A DNA stretch of 13,275 nt from Pararoseburia sp963661325 (GTDB lineage: Bacteria > Bacillota > Clostridia > Lachnospirales > Lachnospiraceae), in NCBI GenBank assembly GCA_963661325.1, contig CAVLBP010000063.1, positions 1 through 13,275 of the forward strand, written 5' to 3'. This document shows, in pieces, positions 7,967 to 13,275 of the stretch. The translations under genes were made by a program, and so were the position numbers. Within the stretch, counting starts at the first letter, position 1. Each line of letters begins with the position of its first letter. The notes below the pieces were generated by a model, which was not told the origin of the DNA, ran no database searches, and saw nothing but the letters and a program-made list of their open reading frames with translations.

Positions 7967-9400
7967 TTATATCTTCTTGTTGTAACCAAATACGATCTTG
8001 GCATCTTTACCATTCTTAGTTACATCAAACATGCTCATTGGAACTTCGCGCTCCAAAATCTCCATTGTTTTCGGTGAGCAGAAGCCTGCCTGACAACGTC
8101 CCATGCCGGCTCTTGTTCTACGCTTTACAGCGTCTAAGGATCTGGCACCTAAGGTTCTGTGGATCGCATCTAAGATCTCACCTTCGGTGATCATTTCACA
8201 ACGGCAGATGATGTTTCCGTATGCCGGCTGCTTTTTGATGAGTTCATTTCTTTCCTCGACAGAAAGGGTTGCCGGATTGAGGATGCCCTTGCGGTGTCCG
8301 TTGAAGGAAGGATCCTTTTCCAATCCCAACTTTTCTGCAACCTGTGTGGCTACCATCTCGCCAATGGCTGGTGCGGAGGAAAGACCCGGAGATTCAATAC
8401 CGGCTGCGTTGAAGAAGCCTTCTGCATCTTCTGCTTCGCCGATAACGAAATCACCGCCAACTTCATGAGCACGAAGTCCGGCAAAAGATGTGATGACCTG
8501 ACGGAGAGGTACGTTCTTGACAGACTGTGCACTGGTTGCTCCCAAAGAACCAAGTCCTTCTGCTGTTGTATTGATACCTTCTTTATTGTCTACATCTTCT
8601 GCGGTAGGTCCGACTAAAAGGTTGCCGTGTACGGTAGGTGTAACCAGAACACCCTTGCCCATCTTGCTAGGCAGTTGGAAGATGGTGTGTCTGACATGGT
8701 TGCCTGCATCTTTGTCCAGCAACATGTACTGACCGCGGCGGGCAATGATCTGTAACTTGTGTTCGCTTACCATGTTGTTGAACTTGTCAGCGTAAACACC
8801 GGCTGCGTTGACAACGACCTTAGCCTCGATCGTGTCCTTGTCGGTCTTGATCAGGTAATGATCATCAGACTTTGTGATGTCTGTTACTTCTGTATTCAGG
8901 AAAAATTCTACACCGTTGTCAGCTGCATTTTCTGCAAATGCCATGGTCAGGTGGAATGGACAAACAATGGCACCGGTAGGAGCGTAAAGTGCTTTGACAA
9001 CATCATCTGCGAGATTTGGCTCCATCTGGATGAGTTCGTCACGGTCTAAGATGCGAAGATCCGGAACGCCGTTTTTCTTTCCTTTTTCTAATAATTCGTC
9101 AAGAAGAGATGGATCCTGATCTTTGGTGCAAACAACGAGAGAACCATTTCTCTTAAATGGAAAATCCAGATCCTTGGATAACTGATCCATCATCTCATTT
9201 CCTCTGACATTGAGTTTTGCCTTTAAGGTTCCCGGGGTAGCATCAAAACCTGCGTGAACGATAGCACTATTGGCTTTGGATGTTCCGTTGCAAACGTCTT
9301 CGTCTCTTTCAATGACACATGCGTTTACTTTGTACTTGGATAATTCTCTTGCGATGGCACTGCCGACTACGCCAGCACCAACAATTGCTACATCATACAT
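7967..9400 (-). CDS. glpA: GlpA-like FAD-dependent glycerol-3-phosphate dehydrogenase with BFD-like [2Fe-2S] domain
   Basis: This 477-residue protein starts with a DAO-type FAD site (VAIVGAGVVGSAIA, 4-17; E31; NSAIVHAGFD, 44-53) typical of anaerobic glycerol-3-phosphate dehydrogenases and their L-2-hydroxyglutarate oxidase relatives. It ends with a BFD-like Fe-S domain: C399-x-C401 and C436-x4-C441 (RCQAGFC). The likely reaction is G3P to dihydroxyacetone phosphate, with electrons passed to the Fe-S cluster. Start: an ATG at 9424 lies upstream of the ribosome site; ATG 9400 follows AAAGGAG by 9 bases and begins at the FAD fold. It heads a three-gene operon whose leader carries a terminator-like hairpin suited to GlpP control. 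No GlpC membrane anchor is in the window. Substrate is inferred from family and from glpP nearby; another 2-hydroxy acid is possible. Confidence 0.82.
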   Translation of the reverse strand: MYDVAIVGAGVVGSAIARELSKYKVNACVIERDEDVCNGTSKANSAIVHAGFDATPGTLKAKLNVRGNEMMDQLSKDLDFPFKRNGSLVVCTKDQDPSLLDELLEKGKKNGVPDLRILDRDELIQMEPNLADDVVKALYAPTGAIVCPFHLTMAFAENAADNGVEFFLNTEVTDITKSDDHYLIKTDKDTIEAKVVVNAAGVYADKFNNMVSEHKLQIIARRGQYMLLDKDAGNHVRHTIFQLPSKMGKGVLVTPTVHGNLLVGPTAEDVDNKEGINTTAEGLGSLGATSAQSVKNVPLRQVITSFAGLRAHEVGGDFVIGEAEDAEGFFNAAGIESPGLSSAPAIGEMVATQVAEKLGLEKDPSFNGHRKGILNPATLSVEERNELIKKQPAYGNIICRCEMITEGEILDAIHRTLGARSLDAVKRRTRAGMGRCQAGFCSPKTMEILEREVPMSMFDVTKNGKDAKIVFGYNKKI

Positions 9401-9424
9401 ATGTAACGACTCCTTTCTTTGCAT

Positions 9425-9473
9425 AAAAAAAGCAAGATAAATAAAGCGAATCGTATTCGCCTATCTACCTTGC
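9425..9473 (-). terminator. Leader terminator / probable GlpP antitermination site before glpA
   Basis: Read on the minus strand, GCAAG (9473-9469) starts a bulged stem that closes with CTTGC (9436-9432). A perfect inner hairpin GCGAAT-ACG-ATTCGC (9460-9446) lies inside, and seven Us follow (9431-9425). It lies between the glpA promoter and the glpA ribosome site. A terminator placed there would block the operon unless bypassed. In Bacillus subtilis GlpP with glycerol-3-phosphate acts on such leaders, and glpP is present at 3220-3786. The GlpP link is inference. Confidence 0.75.
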
Positions 9474-9501
9474 TCTCATCTCTGGTAATTTATTTATTTT
9501 G

Positions 9502-9510
9502 TGATATGAT
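9502..9510 (+). promoter_or_regulatory. Possible divergent -10 element for the WYL gene
   Basis: TGA-TATGAT (9502-9510) is an extended -10-like element on the plus strand, overlapping the minus-strand TATAAT of the glpA promoter by two bases. No good -35 is seen. TACAAT at 9533-9538 is an alternative. Either would drive the WYL regulator at 9596. Confidence 0.35.
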
Positions 9511-9537
9511 TATAGCACGTAAAAATGGTGGCTACAA
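9509..9537 (-). promoter_or_regulatory. Promoter of the glpA-like operon
   Basis: On the minus strand TATAAT (9514-9509) is preceded by TGC, an extended -10. A partial -35 (TTGTAG, 9537-9532) lies at exactly 17 bp spacing. Initiation near 9502 gives a leader of about 100 nt that contains the terminator hairpin. Confidence 0.7.
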
Positions 9538-9595
9538 TACCCAAATGGAAAAAAATGGGTCATATCTAAAAGTTATTTTTTTAACGAGGTGTCAG

Positions 9596-10576
9596 ATGGC
9601 AAATGTGGGAAATCAGAAGCAAAAACTTCTTTATATAATGGAGATTTTTCTGCGGGAGACGGATGAGGAACATCCGATCACGGCGGCGCAGATCATCGAG
9701 AAATTAGAGGCAAAAGAGATCGTAGCAGAACGGAAAAGTATTTACCGAGATATCCGTGCCTTGCAGGATTACGGGATGGATATTGAAAAAGCCCCGGAGC
9801 AGAATGGCTTTTATCTGGCGGAGCGTACCTTTGAACTGGCGGAACTAAAACTGTTGGTAGATGCGGTGGCGGCATCCAAATTCATCACAGAGAAGAAATC
9901 ACGCCAACTGGTACAAAAGATCGAGCATTTGGGCAGCACCTATCAGGGCAGGCACCTCCATCGTCAGGTTGTTGTGTCGGATCGTGTCAAAATGGCGAAC
10001 GAGCGTATCTATTACACGATCGACGAGATCTATCAGTGCATTGATAACAACCACAAAATGACCTTCCAGTATCTGGAATGGAATGACAAGAAAGAACAGA
10101 CCCTGCGCCATGGGGGCAAGTGGTATGAGGTCAGCCCGGCTTTTTTGCTGTGGGACAATGAATACTATTATCTGGTGGCATGGGATGAGGAGGCATCTGC
10201 GGTCCGCCATTACCGTGCAGATAAGATCCTGGGCGCAAAAGAGATGGAAGATAAGCGCAGCAAAGATGTCCTTGCGATCGAAGACCAGAAAGCAGACTAT
10301 GCCAAGAAGCGTTTCAGTATGTTTGCCGGAGCAGCAGAGATCGTGACCCTGCGTGCACCCAAATACATGGCAGGTGTTATGATCGATCGTTTTGGTACAG
10401 AGGTAAGGATGCGCAGAGAGGGCGAGGATATCCTGGTGCGTACCGAGGTGGAGGTCAGCCCGCAGTTTTTCGGCTGGATCACGGGATTGGGTGTCGGGGT
10501 TCAGATCCTGGGACCGGAGACTGTGCGCAGATCCTATCAGGAACATCTGGAACAAATTCTTTCTTCCTATGAGTAA
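9596..10576 (+). CDS. WYL-domain transcriptional regulator (HTH + WYL)
   Basis: This 326-residue protein is a DeoR-like helix-turn-helix regulator. The N-terminal winged-helix region (about 5-65) includes ITAAQIIEKL and the recognition-helix-like RKSIYRDIRALQDYG (46-60). The middle and C-terminal region (about 135-230) is a WYL domain, with the name motif degenerated to YYLVAW (191-196) and conserved RHYRADKI (204-211). A WCX-like C-terminal segment follows. WYL domains are thought to bind nucleic acid or small ligands. Start: the frame extends left to 9419 across the glpA leader hairpin, which is implausible; ATG 9596 has GAGGTG five bases upstream and opens the family homology. It is divergent from the glpA-like operon and upstream of the ABC operon, so either could be its target. 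No ligand can be proposed. Confidence 0.87.
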   Translation: MANVGNQKQKLLYIMEIFLRETDEEHPITAAQIIEKLEAKEIVAERKSIYRDIRALQDYGMDIEKAPEQNGFYLAERTFELAELKLLVDAVAASKFITEKKSRQLVQKIEHLGSTYQGRHLHRQVVVSDRVKMANERIYYTIDEIYQCIDNNHKMTFQYLEWNDKKEQTLRHGGKWYEVSPAFLLWDNEYYYLVAWDEEASAVRHYRADKILGAKEMEDKRSKDVLAIEDQKADYAKKRFSMFAGAAEIVTLRAPKYMAGVMIDRFGTEVRMRREGEDILVRTEVEVSPQFFGWITGLGVGVQILGPETVRRSYQEHLEQILSSYE

Positions 10577-10583
10577 ATTGTCC

Positions 10584-10612
10584 TTTACATCAATACTTGA
10601 TTGTGATACTCT
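10584..10612 (+). promoter_or_regulatory. Promoter of the amino-acid ABC transporter operon
   Basis: TTTACA (10584-10589) matches five of six -35 positions. Seventeen bases later TACTCT (10607-10612) is a weak -10, strengthened by TGA immediately upstream (extended -10). It starts 8 bp after the WYL stop, so the ABC operon probably has its own promoter. Confidence 0.5.
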
Positions 10613-10614
10613 TT

Positions 10615-10624
10615 TAACATGTTA
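10615..10624. promoter_or_regulatory. Possible operator palindrome
   Basis: TAACATGTTA is a perfect 10-bp palindrome just downstream of the proposed -10 and over the expected transcription start of the ABC operon. The position suits a repressor site, but the short length makes chance occurrence plausible and no regulator is known for it. Confidence 0.25.
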
Positions 10625-10681
10625 GCACACTAAAGCAAATGAGGTGCTGGGAATAAGTATAGGAAGAAAGAGGACGCAGGT

Positions 10682-11491
10682 ATGAAGATGAAAAAGATTA
10701 TGGCAGGACTTCTGGCAGGTTTGATGGCACTTTCCATGGTGGCATGTGGCAGCAAGTCAGCGAGTGCAGACAAGGCAGATACAAAGGACACCAACAATGA
10801 TGGCAAGTTTGTCGTTGGCTTTGATCAGGATTTTCCGCCATTTGGATATGTTGGTGATGACGGTGAATATACAGGTTTTGATCTGGAACTGGCAGCAGAG
10901 TGCGCAAAGCGCATGGGGCAGGAGATCGTCTATCAGCCGATCGATTGGGATGCCAAGGATATGGAACTGGAGTCGGGAACGATCGACTGTATCTGGAATG
11001 GATTTACCATGGATGGACGTGAGGACAAATACACATGGACAGATCCTTATATGGATAACTCACAGGTTGTCGTTGTCCGTAAAGACTCCGGTATTTCCGG
11101 TTTGGATGATCTGGCAGGCAAGATCGTAGAAGTGCAAAAAGAGTCCAGCGCGCAGTCAGCCCTGGAAGAAAATACAGACTTATCCGGTTCCTTTGCGCAG
11201 CTTTTGACCGTGGGTGAGTATAATACAGCCATTATGGATCTGGAAAGCGGAGCAGTAGATGCGATCGCCATGGATATTTTTGTTGCTAAGGATCAGTTGG
11301 CAGACAAGGGCGAAGAACTGGTTATACTGGATGAGCAGATCTCATCTGAAAAATATGCAGTCGGATTTTTGAAGGGCAATACAGAATTGCGCGATGAGGT
11401 GCAAAAGACCTTAGAAGAGATGGTTGCTGATGGCACCTTTGCCGAGATCTCTAAGAAATGGTTTGACTCCGATGTTTGTATTTTGAAATAA
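10682..11491 (+). CDS. Amino-acid ABC transporter substrate-binding lipoprotein
   Basis: This 269-residue extracellular lipoprotein has a signal peptide (KMKKIMAGLLAGLMALS) ending in lipobox MVAC with C22 as the lipidated residue, then a Ser/Asp/Lys-rich linker to about 41. The SBP_bac_3 domain follows: FVVGFDQDFPPFGY (43-56), TGFDLELA (64-71), a carboxylate-binding region with R113 (TMDGREDKYTWTDPYMD), and SGAVDAIAMD (189-198). Length is normal for polar amino-acid or cystine binding proteins. Start: ATG 10682 is seven bases after AAAGAGGA. The permease and ATPase follow after 12 and 18 bp. The family handles Gln, Glu, Arg, His or cystine; the particular substrate cannot be decided by eye. 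Confidence 0.93.
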   Translation: MKMKKIMAGLLAGLMALSMVACGSKSASADKADTKDTNNDGKFVVGFDQDFPPFGYVGDDGEYTGFDLELAAECAKRMGQEIVYQPIDWDAKDMELESGTIDCIWNGFTMDGREDKYTWTDPYMDNSQVVVVRKDSGISGLDDLAGKIVEVQKESSAQSALEENTDLSGSFAQLLTVGEYNTAIMDLESGAVDAIAMDIFVAKDQLADKGEELVILDEQISSEKYAVGFLKGNTELRDEVQKTLEEMVADGTFAEISKKWFDSDVCILK

Positions 11492-11503
11492 TCAGGTGAT
11501 GAA

Positions 11504-12154
11504 ATGAGTTTACAGTTTATACTATTGCAGTTGTCGGAGGGCATGTTGTCTACCATCTGGATCTTCGTGCTGACACTGCTTTTTTCCCTTCCTTTGGGGC
11601 TTGTGATCGCATTTGGGCGGATGTCGCGAAATGTCATCCTGCGCAATATCACAAGGATCTACATATCGATCATGCGAGGAACACCGCTGATGCTGCAACT
11701 TCTGGTGGTCTATTTTGGACCTTACTATATCTTTGGCATCAGTATCTCGTCCTCCTACCGGGCATATGCGGTCATTATTGCATTTGCCCTAAATTATGCA
11801 GCCTATTTTGCGGAGATCTATCGCAGTGGCATTGCCTCTATGCCAAAAGGGCAGTATGAGGCAGCCAAGGTGCTGGGCTATAGCAGGACGCAGACTTTTT
11901 TTACCATCATCCTGCCACAGGTGATCAAGCGTATCCTACCTTCTGTGACCAATGAAGTGATCACCTTGGTAAAGGATACGTCACTGGCATTTTCCATTGC
12001 TTATGCGGAAATGTTTACACAGGCAAAGGCACTGGCAGCCTCACAAAAGAGCATGGTGCCATTCGTGGCGGCAGCCGTCTTTTATTATATTTTCAATTTT
12101 GTTGTGGCAGCGATCATGGAATTCTTTGAGAAAAAGATGGCATATTACCAATAG
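11504..12154 (+). CDS. Amino-acid ABC transporter permease (HisM/GlnP type)
   Basis: This 216-residue membrane protein has about five hydrophobic helices and the His/Glu/Gln/Arg permease signature: RGTPLMLQLL (58-67) and the ATPase-contact EAA loop at about 113-140 (YEAAKVLGYSRTQTF). With one permease gene in the operon, the transporter probably works as a homodimer. AGGTGAT lies four bases before ATG 11504. It follows the binding protein by 12 bp and precedes the ATPase by 18 bp. Confidence 0.95.
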   Translation: MSLQFILLQLSEGMLSTIWIFVLTLLFSLPLGLVIAFGRMSRNVILRNITRIYISIMRGTPLMLQLLVVYFGPYYIFGISISSSYRAYAVIIAFALNYAAYFAEIYRSGIASMPKGQYEAAKVLGYSRTQTFFTIILPQVIKRILPSVTNEVITLVKDTSLAFSIAYAEMFTQAKALAASQKSMVPFVAAAVFYYIFNFVVAAIMEFFEKKMAYYQ

Positions 12155-12172
12155 GATAGGAAGGATATCTGG

Positions 12173-12934
12173 ATGAATATATTAGAATTAAAACACGCAA
12201 AAAAGTCTTTTGACGGTGTGGAAGTTTTAAAAGACATTGATCTGTCGGTATCCGAGGGACAGGTGGTTTCTATCATAGGACCGTCCGGTTCGGGCAAATC
12301 CACCCTGCTTCGCTGTGCGACTTTTTTGGAGACGCTGGACGATGGGAGTCTGTCTTATCAGGGACAGGAAGTCGTGCACTCAGAAAATGGCAGGGCGGTC
12401 TATGGGAACAAGGCACAGATCAAACAGGCAATGGGAAGTTTTGGATTGGTTTTTCAGAATTTTAATCTCTTTCCGCATTTCTCTGTCTTGAAAAATATCA
12501 CGGATGCACCGATCCGTGTGCAAAAGCGTCCCAAAGAGCAGGTGGAGGCAGAGGCACGGGAACTGCTGAAAAAGATGGGACTTGCGGATCGCGCAGATGC
12601 ATATCCCTGCCAGTTGTCCGGTGGACAGCAGCAGCGTGTTTCCATTGCGCGTGCGCTGGCACTCAAGCCTGCGATCCTCTTTTTTGATGAGCCGACCAGT
12701 GCGCTGGACCCGGAACTGACACTTGAGATATTAAAGGTCATCAAGGAACTGGCGGCGGAGAAGATGACTATGGTCATTGTGACACATGAAATGAATTTCG
12801 CCAAAGATGTGTCAGATCGGATGATCTTTATGGATAAGGGTCTGATCGTTGAGGAAACAACACCGGAATTGCTCTTTAAATCGGAAAATCAGAGGACGAG
12901 AGAATTTCTGGGGAAATATCACGATCTATCATAA
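12173..12934 (+). CDS. Amino-acid ABC transporter ATP-binding protein (GlnQ/HisP type)
   Basis: This 253-residue cytoplasmic ATPase has all required elements: Walker A GPSGSGKST (36-44), Q-loop Q95 (VFQNFNLFPH, typical of amino-acid importers), signature LSGGQQQR (148-155), Walker B ILFFDEP (168-174) with catalytic E173, D-loop SALDPE, and switch H205. The loop at about 65-88 is slightly longer than in the shortest homologues. AGGAAGGA precedes ATG 12173. It is the last gene of the operon; a strong terminator follows. Confidence 0.96.
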   Translation: MNILELKHAKKSFDGVEVLKDIDLSVSEGQVVSIIGPSGSGKSTLLRCATFLETLDDGSLSYQGQEVVHSENGRAVYGNKAQIKQAMGSFGLVFQNFNLFPHFSVLKNITDAPIRVQKRPKEQVEAEARELLKKMGLADRADAYPCQLSGGQQQRVSIARALALKPAILFFDEPTSALDPELTLEILKVIKELAAEKMTMVIVTHEMNFAKDVSDRMIFMDKGLIVEETTPELLFKSENQRTREFLGKYHDLS

Positions 12935-12949
12935 CAGGACAAGGCAAAG

Positions 12950-12981
12950 AGGCTGCATCACAACCGGATGCAGCCTTTTTT
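12950..12981 (+). terminator. Rho-independent terminator of the ABC operon
   Basis: AGGCTGCATC (12950-12959) pairs perfectly with GATGCAGCCT (12967-12976) over a 7-nt loop and runs into six Ts. It lies 15 bp after the ATPase stop. Confidence 0.95.
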
Positions 12982-13040
12982 ACGTTGTGGAGAACGCATA
13001 GGTGGGGCAGGTGTAAGTAGTTCAGGCAGTTTGAGGCGGT

Positions 13041-13275
13041 GGTCGACAGAAAATGTCGCCAAATTCTGTGTCTCTAAAAAGAGGCATTTGTTTTCGATGA
13101 TTAAAACTGTCTTTGCAAAGTTAGACAATCGCCAGGGATGAGGTTCGTCTGAGGACAGATATGAATGCAGAACGCATTAGAGATGCTTAGGACTTGTGCG
13201 CAAGTAGGCAACTCGGGTACAGGGATGTACCCGAGAGGCGCAACCGCACACGGATGTTCGTTTGCGCCGGTTGCC
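13041..13275 (+). ncRNA. Candidate large structured RNA of unknown family, cut by the window end
   Basis: The 290 bases after the last terminator contain no convincing gene but a dense series of helices. These are GG-CGACA/TGTCG-CC (13041-13060), CTCT/AGAG (13072-13083), CGAT+TGTCT/AGACA+ATCG (13095-13131), TCTG/CAGA (13148-13159), AATGC/GCATT (13164-13178) and CTTG/CAAG (13193-13204). Last comes a three-way junction with GGCAA/TTGCC (13207-13211/13271-13275), a 9-bp hairpin (13212-13235) and GGCGCAA/TTGCGCC (13237-13268). Loops are mostly purine-rich on this strand (GAAAA, AAAA, AGGA, AGAAC, AGGGAT), favouring plus-strand transcription. No promoter was recognised. 12983-13040 is G-rich with no clear feature. 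I recognised no T-box, RNase P, tmRNA or common riboswitch core. It could also be the RNA part of a mobile element (for example a group II intron or an omega-RNA) continuing to the right. Confidence 0.4.

Noticed and set aside
9401..9424. Earlier ATG for the GlpA-like gene at 9424
   Set aside because: It is upstream of the AAAGGAG ribosome site and adds eight residues before the FAD fold.
9419..9595. N-terminal extension of the WYL reading frame
   Set aside because: It runs through the glpA leader hairpin and both divergent promoters; ATG 9596 has GAGGTG upstream and starts the conserved HTH.
9899..10555. 218-codon open frame on the minus strand
   Set aside because: Entirely antisense to the WYL regulator, rich in His/Leu/Cys, with no ribosome site or domain evidence.
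12982..13040. Group II (class C) intron starting directly after the terminator
   Set aside because: Class C introns favour this position, but no GTGYG-type 5' end follows the T run and no domain V/VI or reverse transcriptase is in the window; kept only as an alternative for the edge region.
13183..13275. Short open frame from ATG 13183 to the window end
   Set aside because: 31 codons with no ribosome site, and they coincide with strong RNA helices; it cannot be judged without sequence to the right.
1..13275. CRISPR arrays, tRNA/rRNA genes, insertion-sequence ends
   Set aside because: No regularly spaced repeats, no tRNA cloverleaf or rRNA core sequence, and no paired terminal inverted repeats with target duplications were seen.

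Overview
This window looks like an ordinary chromosomal stretch from a moderately low-GC anaerobic Firmicute, most likely a Clostridia/Lachnospiraceae-type gut bacterium. The reasons are strong AGGAGG-type ribosome sites, GlpP-type glycerol-3-phosphate control, a DUF1667 partner gene, a WYL regulator, an Rpn/PDDEXK_2 protein and Gram-positive lipoprotein transport. The taxonomic call is inference from gene content, not from a database match.

Layout from left to right. Positions 1-224 hold a terminator-like hairpin with an extended -10 promoter inside it, then a leader. This leads into a PD-(D/E)XK (Rpn/transposase-like) gene and murI (glutamate racemase), which are probably co-transcribed. 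A good promoter at 1891-1919 then drives a CPA2-type cation/proton antiporter and glpP, the glycerol-3-phosphate-responsive antiterminator. A 36-bp perfect palindrome serves as terminator between glpP and the convergent minus-strand pair MATE transporter -> RluA-type pseudouridine synthase. Next is a second minus-strand operon of three genes: a GlpA-like FAD dehydrogenase with a [2Fe-2S] BFD-like tail, an FAD/NAD oxidoreductase, and a small Cys-rich DUF1667 protein. It ends at its own terminator at 6232-6264. Divergent from it is a WYL-domain regulator, followed by a three-gene amino-acid ABC importer (lipoprotein, permease, ATPase) that ends in a clean terminator at 12950-12981.

How the genes work together: the clearest regulatory story is glycerol-3-phosphate. 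The GlpA-like operon has a sigma-A-like extended -10 promoter, then a roughly 100-nt leader holding a hairpin plus seven Us before the start codon. That is the architecture GlpP acts on, and glpP lies about 6 kb away in the same window. The WYL regulator shares the divergent intergenic region and may be a second input.

The least explained part is the right edge. After the ABC-operon terminator no convincing gene is seen. At least six short helices with purine-rich loops lie in 13041-13275, including a three-way junction that closes exactly at the window end. This looks like the 5' part of a large structured RNA (or the RNA part of a mobile element) cut off by the window. I could not assign it to a known family.
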